DNA from: Clostridia bacterium | GTDB lineage: Bacteria; UBA6262; WVXT01; JAUXBS01 | Reading direction: 5' to 3' | NCBI GenBank assembly: GCA_030618495.1 | Contig: JAUXDE010000105.1 | Coordinates: 1 to 5,820, forward strand | DNA: 5,820 bases | Part shown: positions 1-5,749 of the stretch, one piece after another | Numbering within the stretch: the first letter of the stretch is position 1 | Layout: the number at the start of each line of letters is the position of its first letter | The notes under the pieces: model-generated | What the model was told of the DNA's origin: nothing | The model's database searches: none | The model's input: only the letters and a program-made list of their open reading frames with translations | Made by a program: the position numbers and the translations under genes

Positions 1-19
1 AAGATATGTTAGACTCACC

Positions 20-38
20 ACACTAGTACACTACACTA
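20..38. repeat. Three ACACTA hexamers upstream of the promoter
   Basis: ACACTA occurs at 20-25, 28-33 and 33-38, the last two sharing one base, and ends 5 bp before the -35 hexamer at 44. Position and repetition would suit an activator-binding site, but the units are short and could be chance. No known operator is recognised. Function is inference only. Confidence 0.35.
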
Positions 39-43
39 AGGGA

Positions 44-72
44 TTGACATAGTATGATAAATGTAATATTAT
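44..72 (+). promoter_or_regulatory. Sigma-70-type promoter of the CNB protein/lipoprotein unit
   Basis: A perfect -35 hexamer TTGACA lies at 44-49. A 17-bp spacer separates it from TATTAT at 67-72, a 5-of-6 match to TATAAT. Transcription would begin near 79, about 28 nt upstream of the preferred start codon at 107. The ATG at 71 lies inside the -10 element, so it cannot be translated from this promoter. A second -10-like word, TAATAT at 64-69, has a 14-bp spacer and is less suitable. This is seen in sequence; promoter activity is inferred. Confidence 0.7.
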
Positions 73-95
73 GTCACACAGAGCGCCCGAGTGCC

Positions 96-101
96 AAGGA
101 G
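96..101 (+). promoter_or_regulatory. Ribosome binding site deciding the start at 107
   Basis: AAGGAG at 96-101 is followed by 5 nt and then ATG at 107. The in-frame upstream ATG at 71 has no Shine-Dalgarno sequence and overlaps the -10 box. This site therefore favours the shorter, 149-residue product. Confidence 0.75.
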
Positions 102-106
102 ATGGG

Positions 107-556
107 ATGAAAGAGTCAATAGCTGATTATTTCGAAAAGCATTACAAGATAAGCGGCCTGAAAGATGAAGACAAAAATGACCTGGAAAAGGTGTTTTCCC
201 TTCAAAGCTACGAGAAGGACGAAACTATCTTTAAGGAAAACGAGCCTGGAGATAGAATGTACTTCGTTTTCAGCGGCCTGGTCAAAATATTCCTGAAGGA
301 ACTTGATAAGGGCAAGACGATTGTCCTTATGAAGCCGGGGGATATTTTTGGTGAAATAGCCTTCTTTGACAGGCAGCCGCACTCTGCGGAAGCGATGTCG
401 CTGGTAGATACGGAGGTGTTTATACTGGACCTGGACAAGTTTAACAATATTAAAACATCAAATCCGGGGCTGGCGTTAATTATCATTGACATTGTTTTAA
501 AAATAGTTGCAAAAAGACTGCGTGGGACGACCCGCAAGATGTACGGGCTGTATTGA
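107..556 (+). CDS. Stand-alone cyclic-nucleotide-binding domain protein
   Basis: The 149-residue product has the Crp/Fnr-type cNMP-binding beta-barrel over roughly residues 26-115 (effector-domain motif ENEPGDRMYFVFSG, then KPGDIFGEIAFFD), followed by a C-helix (about 119-140). The protein stops there: the helix-turn-helix domain of a Crp/Fnr regulator (usual length about 200-230 residues) is absent, so it is probably a ligand-sensing or protein-interaction module rather than a DNA-binding regulator. In the phosphate-binding cassette the Gly-Glu pair (82-83) is kept, but the position normally Arg in cAMP binders is His92, followed by Ser93. Canonical cAMP binding is therefore doubtful. There is no signal peptide, so a cytoplasmic location is expected. 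The start at 107 is chosen from the ribosome binding site and promoter; an extended form from 71 would add 12 unconserved-looking residues. The CsgG-like lipoprotein gene follows after 9 nt, implying co-transcription. The domain call is firm; ligand and target are unknown. Confidence 0.9.
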   Translation: MKESIADYFEKHYKISGLKDEDKNDLEKVFSLQSYEKDETIFKENEPGDRMYFVFSGLVKIFLKELDKGKTIVLMKPGDIFGEIAFFDRQPHSAEAMSLVDTEVFILDLDKFNNIKTSNPGLALIIIDIVLKIVAKRLRGTTRKMYGLY

Positions 557-565
557 GAGAGAAAA

Positions 566-1474
566 ATGAGCACTAATGCTTTAAAATTATTGGTTATCGT
601 TTTATTTATTACCGTGATGTCCGGGTGCGCGTCTGGTTCAAAGAATGTTGGGAAAAAGAAACCCGCCGATGTCATGCAGGAAATATCGCAAAAGGTGATT
701 CAGGAAGCGCAGGCCAATTCCATAAAGAGAGTTGCGGTAATGGAGTTTGCGGCTATAGACGGGGAGGAGTCACCCGAAGGAAAACTCTTTGCTGAAAGGA
801 TAATAAGCATACTGATTAACGATGGTTCATTGAACGTCATTGAAAGAAGCAGGATTGATAAAGTGCTTGAGGAACAAAAGTTGCAGGCATCGGGTATTAT
901 TGATTCTTCCACGGCAAAGGGAATAGGGGAAGTCCTGGGGGTTGATGCTGTCTTGATGGGGACGGTTGCCAGGCTGGAGGATAAGAGTGAAGTCAATTCA
1001 AGGCTGGTCAAGGTGCAGACGGGGCTTATCCTGTGCGCTGTTACGGGGGAGACCGTCTTAAAATTATCGGGTGTTTCTTCAAGCAAATATGCCGTGATGA
1101 AAAGTAATGACCCGAAAAAATACAGGGAAGTTATTGACAGGAACAGGGAACTGATAAAGCTGAGAAAAAACAAACCGGTTCTCTTCAGAAAACTAATGAA
1201 CACAAGGAAGAGGTTGTTTAAACTTGCAGAAAAAAACCCTAAAAAGTTTATCAAGATGATGGACCAAAAGCGTATTATTCCTATCGGCGCAAACATGATG
1301 GAAGTAAAAAGGACCCTTAAGTTATTGAGAGAATATTCCCCGGAGGATTACAAAAAACTCTGTGAAACAAGAAGAAAGTTAACAGAGAAAAAAGAGGTAA
1401 AAGTTAAACCAAAGACAAAAAGTGGCAGGTACGGTAAATCGTACAGGGGACCAAAATCCAGGAGCGGGAGGTAA
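566..1474 (+). CDS. CsgG/FlgO-like outer-membrane lipoprotein with basic repeat tail
   Basis: The 302-residue protein opens with a lipoprotein signal peptide: a hydrophobic core at residues 6-18 and lipobox MSGC with lipidation Cys21. Ser23 rather than Asp at +2 argues against inner-membrane retention, so outer-membrane anchoring is expected. Residues 53-168 resemble the CsgG/FlgO periplasmic domain: a first strand IKRVAVMEF (53-61), the hallmark VIERSRIDKVLEEQKLQASG (91-110), then GIGEVLGVDAVLMGTV (119-134). In this family such proteins form or assist outer-membrane secretion or flagellar-envelope structures, but this one lacks clear transmembrane barrel strands of CsgG proper, so a pore is not supported. 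Residues 180-302 form a Lys/Arg-rich extension with 21-residue repeats and a Gly/Ser/Arg/Lys tail, which I do not recognise from the family. The start ATG lies 9 nt after the upstream stop, with a weak GAGAGAG site. It is probably co-transcribed with the cyclic-nucleotide-domain gene. Envelope role inferred; exact function unknown. Confidence 0.85.
   Translation: MSTNALKLLVIVLFITVMSGCASGSKNVGKKKPADVMQEISQKVIQEAQANSIKRVAVMEFAAIDGEESPEGKLFAERIISILINDGSLNVIERSRIDKVLEEQKLQASGIIDSSTAKGIGEVLGVDAVLMGTVARLEDKSEVNSRLVKVQTGLILCAVTGETVLKLSGVSSSKYAVMKSNDPKKYREVIDRNRELIKLRKNKPVLFRKLMNTRKRLFKLAEKNPKKFIKMMDQKRIIPIGANMMEVKRTLKLLREYSPEDYKKLCETRRKLTEKKEVKVKPKTKSGRYGKSYRGPKSRSGR
1112..1402 (+). repeat. 21-residue basic repeats encoded in the lipoprotein C-terminus
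   Basis: Within the lipoprotein, prolines 183, 204 and 225 are spaced exactly 21 residues apart and each begins a similar unit: Pro-x-x-(Tyr/Phe)-(Arg/Lys/Ile), a short hydrophobic patch, then a basic helix-like stretch. Examples are PKKYREVIDRNRELIKL (183), PVLFRKLMNTRKRLFKL (204) and PKKFIKMMDQKR (225). A fourth unit, PEDYKKLCETRRKL, starts at Pro259 after a 13-residue longer interval. The units are strongly positively charged and probably helical. The repetition is seen at protein level; DNA identity between units is low, so this is an old or selected repeat rather than a recent duplication. Confidence 0.6.
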
Positions 1475-1489
1475 GGTGGATGGTGGTTT

Positions 1490-2455
1490 TTATTCTTTTT
1501 CCGGTTTGTCCGGCTGGTCGGGCGCCTTCGTGAAATCGCGGGCGTGTTTCATTACGGAGCTGATGTTATATTTATTGATAGTATATACGATATCGCTTTT
1601 TTCCTTTTTTATGTAGTAATGACCGGACTCTTTCATGTTTCCTATTATGAGTTTATATTCCTCACCGCCGAATGTTTTTGCAACCAGCTGGAACTCCGAT
1701 TTGCCAAATCCCGTTTTTTCCTTAATTTTTTCTGCCTCTTCGGGGAGTATGATTTCGCTTGCCGATAAACTATTGAGTTTGTCTAAAATCTTATCGCATT
1801 CCGCCTGTTTGGCTTCATCTGGTGATTCGGGATCGTTCAGAACCCATTTTTCCTTCTTCTTGAAAAGCTTAACCGTTTCGTTTGGATAGACCAGGTTTAT
1901 TTCAGCGACATCGTCACTGTTGAGCGCGATGATGATTTTGTTGCGCCAGTCGGCGGCTTTTCTTTTCAGTATGGAGTCCTTCGGGCCCCTGGATACGTAA
2001 ACCTCTTTCGAGTCCCTGAGACGGAGGTAAATATGCCCGGGGTTCAAGGCAGAGGATTTACCTGCATAGAAGGATACGGGGGATTTTGTTTTTGATCCAT
2101 AAACGTTAATGAGTGTGCCGCTTGAATCATCCACCTTGAATTTCGGGTATTTGTCCTTGTTCGTTGAAATAACGTTCTTTAAGGATATTCCTTCTATACT
2201 TGTTATAAAATCATTGATATAATTCTTACTTGCTTCAAAGGATATGGGTTTGGTTATCTGCCACCGGTCGTTAAGTTTTTCAAATACCAGCATGTCATCA
2301 TTTCTTATTATTTCAAATTTATTGATTTTCTCACTATCGAGTTTTGAAAATACCAGCATGGGGGAAGGTTTGCTCAGACAGCTCCTGTATATAACGGCAA
2401 AGATGCATAATAGAACAAGTATCCCCGCAAGTATTATGACTGTTTTTGGTTTCAT
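1490..2455 (-). CDS. Membrane-anchored DUF4340 protein of the ABC operon
   Basis: The 321-residue product has one N-terminal transmembrane segment (about residues 5-23) after a short basic start (MKPK), then a long soluble region expected in the periplasm. It matches the DUF4340 family, which is typically encoded beside GldG-like ABC auxiliary proteins. Recognisable family patterns are RWQITKP (64-70) and GHIYLRLRDSKEVY (140-153). Both recur in the second half as KWVLNDP (203-209) and GHYYIKKEKSDIVY (278-291), so the soluble part looks like two copies of one fold. Cys26 is not in a convincing lipobox (Tyr at -3). The C-terminus is a charged Pro/Asp/Lys/Glu tail. The ATG directly abuts the TAG stop of the GldG-like gene, and AGGA at 2467-2470 lies 11 nt upstream, so translation is probably coupled. 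No catalytic motif is visible; a structural or substrate-handling role in the ABC complex is inferred from context. Confidence 0.85.
   Translation of the reverse strand: MKPKTVIILAGILVLLCIFAVIYRSCLSKPSPMLVFSKLDSEKINKFEIIRNDDMLVFEKLNDRWQITKPISFEASKNYINDFITSIEGISLKNVISTNKDKYPKFKVDDSSGTLINVYGSKTKSPVSFYAGKSSALNPGHIYLRLRDSKEVYVSRGPKDSILKRKAADWRNKIIIALNSDDVAEINLVYPNETVKLFKKKEKWVLNDPESPDEAKQAECDKILDKLNSLSASEIILPEEAEKIKEKTGFGKSEFQLVAKTFGGEEYKLIIGNMKESGHYYIKKEKSDIVYTINKYNISSVMKHARDFTKAPDQPDKPEKE
1550..2317 (-). repeat. Internal tandem duplication within the DUF4340 protein
   Basis: Residues about 47-164 (DNA 1964-2317) and about 186-302 (DNA 1550-1900) share an ordered series of matches. Trp65/Trp204 and Pro70/Pro209 are 139 residues apart. 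The GH-x-Y-(L/I)-(R/K) motif at Gly140/Gly278 is 138 apart and is followed in both by Ser at +9, Val at +12 and Tyr at +13. The nearly constant offset supports two homologous units. Similarity is at protein level only. Confidence 0.6.
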
Positions 2456-4045
2456 CTACACTATCATCCTTTTTTTCTGCGACTGCCTTATCCTCCAGCG
2501 GATTATGCCGTATATGGTAAACAGGATGGGCATCAGGAAGACATTCAGCCACTTCACAAAAAACCTTCCCGTCTTTGATACGTCCTTAAGCGGTCTGTAT
2601 ATCTGGGTTTTGGTTCTTATTGAAATCAGTGCGTTATCCTGGGCGAGCCAGTCCACGATATTCAGGAAGAACGAAACATTGGGTGGATCCGCAAACTGCG
2701 GCTGAGCGAATTTTGAACTGCCGGCAACAAGTATCCTTGCCTGGGAGCTCTCCCGGATGGTTTTCTCCGTAATCCTTGTTTCCCTGATGTCCTTGTCCGC
2801 AAAATTGCTCTTAAGTTTGCCTTTGGCAATGGCAACCAGCGGGAACGGCCCCTTACTATCGCTTTCGGCAGGGAAGTACCTGCCCAGCGGGTCAAAGTAC
2901 ATCATGGCTTCCTTGTACCAGCTGTTTTTTGATGATTGGGCAAGAATTTCGGTATCCGCTGTTTCGTCCATTATCTCAAGCGGGCTGACGAACGCTAAGG
3001 TTACCTTCTGCATGTCCTTTACTATGGGGTTGTCTTTCTTGAAGTTTGTTACGACTACCAGCAGCGGGAAGTTGACGTACTGCTGTACCGAGAATAACCC
3101 GCGTTTGGTCTGCACCCCGATTATCTGGTTCTGCTTGTCGAGAACCACTCCTTTCTTGAGTTTAATACCATAACCCTCTATAAATTGAGGAAGGTTATTA
3201 TTTATAGGCGTTCCCCTGAAAGTCTGCATGTCAATATTGATGTTGTCAACAAGAAACGCGGTGGGGTTGCCTTTCATGATAAACTGGTCAATGGCGTAAA
3301 GTTCGTTTTCCTGGATATTCTGCCGGGGTCCCATGATTATAAGAGCGTCGATATCAGCAGGGACGCTTATGTCATTTCCCGGGATTTTAACGGCTTTGAG
3401 CTCGTAGTTTCTTGTAATCATTGCCTGTATCATGGAAAAATCATTACCTAGCATATCGGGTTCGTCGTGTCCCTGCAGAAATCCCACAACCTTCACTTCC
3501 CTGCGGGTGATTTTCTTGATATGGCTTGTTAAATCATACTCAAGGCTTGAAACGTTCTTTACAAACGGGATTATTTCCTTTTTGTCTTCGTACAGGAAGA
3601 TTATTCCCATGTAGCCTTCCTTCATCTCGTACTTATCGCTTTTAACCTGTGTAAACGTGAGAGGCCGTATGCCGCTCATCCTGGCTTCCTTCTTTAGTTC
3701 AGCATCATCCGTCGGGTCCATGAACTCGTATTTGACCTTTCCCCTGGAATGCGCCCTGTACTCTACAAGCAGGTCCTTGAGGTACTTCCCCTGGGTGTTG
3801 TAAGGCGGGGGAAGGTTTCTTGTAAAGAAGCACTTGATAAGTACGGGGTCGTCAAGTGACCGCAGGATTTGCTTGCTTGCCTTTGACAGGGAGTATATAC
3901 CGCCCGCCGTAAGGTCGATTCGCTTGAAAATGTGAAATGAAAGGTAATTCAATAATAAAATAATACCTGCTATCGCAAGTATTGAACCGAACGAATAAAC
4001 CCCGAGTTTAAACCTTCTCGTTCTAATTAGTTCCTTTTTTTTCAT
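2456..4045 (-). CDS. GldG-like ABC transporter auxiliary subunit (ABC_transp_aux type)
   Basis: The 529-residue product has an N-terminal basic stretch, one transmembrane segment (about residues 17-37), a large soluble region and a second transmembrane segment near the C-terminus (about 499-517) with a basic end. This is the two-anchor layout of GldG-type proteins. Family landmarks are DLTAGGIYSLS just after the first membrane segment, GHDEPD (about 192-197), ALIIMGPRQ (about 234-242), and the C-terminal NVSFFLNIVDWLAQDNALIS (about 456-475). The middle part resembles the glutamine-amidotransferase-like fold of this family but shows no catalytic triad I can identify, so a non-enzymatic role is likely. 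The start is uncertain: an ATG at 4057 has AGGAG directly abutting it, whereas the in-frame ATG at 4045 lies 12 nt from that site and gives MKKKEL, so 4045 is preferred. It follows the permease stop by 2 nt and ends directly against the DUF4340 start. It probably associates with the permease; substrate unknown. Confidence 0.88.
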   Translation of the reverse strand: MKKKELIRTRRFKLGVYSFGSILAIAGIILLLNYLSFHIFKRIDLTAGGIYSLSKASKQILRSLDDPVLIKCFFTRNLPPPYNTQGKYLKDLLVEYRAHSRGKVKYEFMDPTDDAELKKEARMSGIRPLTFTQVKSDKYEMKEGYMGIIFLYEDKKEIIPFVKNVSSLEYDLTSHIKKITRREVKVVGFLQGHDEPDMLGNDFSMIQAMITRNYELKAVKIPGNDISVPADIDALIIMGPRQNIQENELYAIDQFIMKGNPTAFLVDNINIDMQTFRGTPINNNLPQFIEGYGIKLKKGVVLDKQNQIIGVQTKRGLFSVQQYVNFPLLVVVTNFKKDNPIVKDMQKVTLAFVSPLEIMDETADTEILAQSSKNSWYKEAMMYFDPLGRYFPAESDSKGPFPLVAIAKGKLKSNFADKDIRETRITEKTIRESSQARILVAGSSKFAQPQFADPPNVSFFLNIVDWLAQDNALISIRTKTQIYRPLKDVSKTGRFFVKWLNVFLMPILFTIYGIIRWRIRQSQKKRMIV

Positions 4046-4047
4046 AT

Positions 4048-4758
4048 TTATTTCCATCTCCTGCTTGATACCCAGGACAATGTCAGAAAATAGAAGAATC
4101 CTATAATGCTTCCAAAGTAAACGATATCCCTTGAATCGATAACACCTTTTGAAATGTTGTTAATGTGTGAGTCAATGCTTATATACTCCACCAGTTCAAT
4201 CAATCCCGGGGGGAGGAGCATGATGCTTTTCCCCAGCAGGAACATCGCAAAACATATCACGAAACTCAGAATGAACGCAATGATCTGGTTTCTGGTAATG
4301 GATGAAGTAAACAATCCTATTGAGGCGAATGCCGCGCCCGTAAGCAGCATGCCGATGTACGTACAGAAGATTTCCCCGATGTCAATCTTTCCTATAATAA
4401 TTAATGTAACCGGATAAATCAGGGTGAGGCCTATCGCTGCGGCTATTACGAACAATGCCGAGAGATATTTCGCAAGTACTATCTCGCTATCCTTGATGGG
4501 CAGGGTTGTAAGGACTTCAAAGGTGCCCAGTTTCAATTCCTCCGCGAAAAGTTTCATGGTTATCGCCGGGACGAAAAAGGTAAGCAGTAACGGGGCAATA
4601 CTTAAAAAGGAATCCATGGATGACTGCCCTATAAGGAAAAGGCTTGAAGTAAAGAACCAGCCTGACATTATCAGGAAGACACTTATGACTATATAAGCAA
4701 TAGGAGATGCGAAGTAGGATTTTACTTCCTTGCCGAGCAGCGTTCTCATGCTATTCAT
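4048..4758 (-). CDS. ABC-2 type permease (GldF-like)
   Basis: The 236-residue product has six predicted membrane segments (about residues 20-43, 53-70, 96-123, 130-151, 157-175 and 213-232). The opening, TLLGKEVKSYFASPIAYIVI, is typical of ABC-2 permeases. The first cytoplasmic loop carries the classic coupling motif, EELKLGTFEVLTTLPIKDSE (73-92), which contacts the ATPase. It forms the inner-membrane pore with the ATPase encoded just upstream, presumably as a homodimer since no second permease gene is present here. Three in-frame starts exist: 4791 (long, overlapping the ATPase gene by 41 nt), 4758 and 4749. I choose 4758 because AGGTGAG sits 4 nt upstream; this overlaps the ATPase stop by 8 nt. 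The start at 4749 is nearly as plausible and closer to usual family N-termini. The GldF-like label rests on the adjacent GldG-like and DUF4340 genes; the substrate cannot be deduced. Confidence 0.88.
   Translation of the reverse strand: MNSMRTLLGKEVKSYFASPIAYIVISVFLIMSGWFFTSSLFLIGQSSMDSFLSIAPLLLTFFVPAITMKLFAEELKLGTFEVLTTLPIKDSEIVLAKYLSALFVIAAAIGLTLIYPVTLIIIGKIDIGEIFCTYIGMLLTGAAFASIGLFTSSITRNQIIAFILSFVICFAMFLLGKSIMLLPPGLIELVEYISIDSHINNISKGVIDSRDIVYFGSIIGFFYFLTLSWVSSRRWK
4058..4062 (-). promoter_or_regulatory. Ribosome binding site for the GldG-like gene
   Basis: AGGAG on the minus strand touches the ATG at 4057 with no spacer and is 12 nt from the in-frame ATG at 4045. Only the latter spacing is workable, although long. 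It lies inside the last codons of the permease gene. Confidence 0.5.
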
Positions 4759-5749
4759 CCGGCTCACCTGCCTTCCCGTTGTCTTCGGCATTGTCCGCTG
4801 CGGATTCGGCTTTACCGGTTTCTGTAGTCAGGGTCCTGAAGATATCCTCAAGGCTTACCGGTTTTCTCTGCATTTCCAGGACAACCCATTTATGCTTCAC
4901 CGCAAAATTGAATACGGACTCTCTTAAATCGACTCCGGAGGCTGCCTTCAGTTCATACCCCGTGATGTTTTCATCTTCCGATTCCTTCTCATTTACCGTT
5001 TCAACGCCTTCCAGTGACGGCAGTTCATCAATTACCCTGTCTTTCGGGGCTTTTATTTTCACCCATAACGTTTCTTTACCCTGAACCATACCCTGCAGTT
5101 CGTCCGTGGTCCCGTCTGCAACGATTTTCCCTTTATTGATTATAAGCACGCGGTCGCAGGTTACCTGGACTTCCGAGAGTATATGCGTGCTCAGGATAAC
5201 CGTTTTTTCCTTGCCGAGTTCCCTGATTAACTTACGTATTTCATCGGCCTGGTTAGGGTCAAGCCCGGCAGTTGGCTCGTCCAGGATAAGTATCTGCGGG
5301 TCGTGGAGTATAGTCTGGGCGAATCCAACACGCTGTCTGTATCCCTTTGACAGTTCGCCGATATCCTTCATGAGAACGTCGCTTAACCCGCAGGCGCCAG
5401 CAACCTTTCTTATTCTGTTGATTATTTCATTTTCGTCAATGTTATGTATTCTTGCGATGAACTCAAGCCATTCGTAAGCGCTCATTTCAAAGTACAGGGG
5501 GTTCATTTCAGGGAGGTAACCCACATTTTTCCTGATTTCCAGGGAACTTTCATGTATATCAAGGCCTGCAACAGTGGCCGTACCCGACGTTGGCGGCATG
5601 TAACAGGTAAGTATTTTCATTGTTGTGGTTTTTCCCGCCCCGTTAGGGCCGAGGAACCCGACAATTTCACCCTTTTCGACATCAAATGATATGTTGTCGA
5701 CAGCAAGGGTGGCATCGTATTTTTTTGTAAGATTTTCTAGGTGAATCAT
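4751..5749 (-). CDS. ABC transporter ATP-binding protein (GldA-like)
   Basis: The 332-residue cytoplasmic ATPase powers the permease encoded next. All core motifs are present: Walker A GPNGAGKTT (34-42), signature LSKGYRQR (133-140), Walker B ILILDEP (153-159), D-loop AGLDP (161-165) and switch His189 in STHIL. The Q-loop position reads YLPE (78-81), with Glu for Gln, a variation common in GldA/NatA-like ATPases. After the nucleotide-binding domain (about 1-217) comes an accessory domain (about 225-307) that ends in the typical VSLEDIFRTLT pattern. A 25-residue acidic, Ala/Glu/Asp-rich tail follows. Length is slightly above the usual 300-320. A stop codon lies two codons upstream of the ATG at 5749, so the start cannot be moved far upstream. 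No good Shine-Dalgarno sequence precedes it. It is the first gene of the four-gene operon. The ATPase call is very firm; the GldA-like label comes from the neighbouring genes. Confidence 0.95.
   Translation of the reverse strand: MIHLENLTKKYDATLAVDNISFDVEKGEIVGFLGPNGAGKTTTMKILTCYMPPTSGTATVAGLDIHESSLEIRKNVGYLPEMNPLYFEMSAYEWLEFIARIHNIDENEIINRIRKVAGACGLSDVLMKDIGELSKGYRQRVGFAQTILHDPQILILDEPTAGLDPNQADEIRKLIRELGKEKTVILSTHILSEVQVTCDRVLIINKGKIVADGTTDELQGMVQGKETLWVKIKAPKDRVIDELPSLEGVETVNEKESEDENITGYELKAASGVDLRESVFNFAVKHKWVVLEMQRKPVSLEDIFRTLTTETGKAESAADNAEDNGKAGEPDE
4763..4769 (-). promoter_or_regulatory. Ribosome binding site for the ABC-2 permease gene
   Basis: AGGTGAG on the minus strand lies 4 nt before ATG 4758 and 13 nt before ATG 4749, inside the 3' end of the ATPase gene. 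It argues against the long start at 4791 and for translational coupling of ATPase and permease. Confidence 0.5.

Noticed and set aside
71-106. N-terminal extension of the CNB-domain protein starting at ATG 71
   Set aside because: The codon overlaps the predicted -10 box, has no ribosome binding site, and the 12 added residues do not resemble the family; ATG 107 has AAGGAG at ideal distance.
700-1296. Long minus-strand open frame opposite the lipoprotein gene
   Set aside because: It is antisense to a gene with a clear signal peptide and family domain; its translation is Ser/Leu/Phe-rich shadow sequence with no recognisable domain.
1429-1444. GTACG-loop-CGTAC inverted repeat as a terminator of the minus-strand operon
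   Set aside because: The stem is only 5 bp, it lies within the lipoprotein coding region, and on the minus strand the T-run starts only 7 nt beyond the stem; too weak to call.
2244-2705. Plus-strand open frame opposite the DUF4340/GldG-like junction
   Set aside because: It spans the complement of two genes with strong family features and shows no domain or ribosome binding site of its own.
4759-4791. Long permease start at 4791 (11 extra residues)
   Set aside because: It would overlap the ATPase gene by 41 nt, and the added residues precede a complete family-typical N-terminus; a good ribosome binding site supports 4758 instead.
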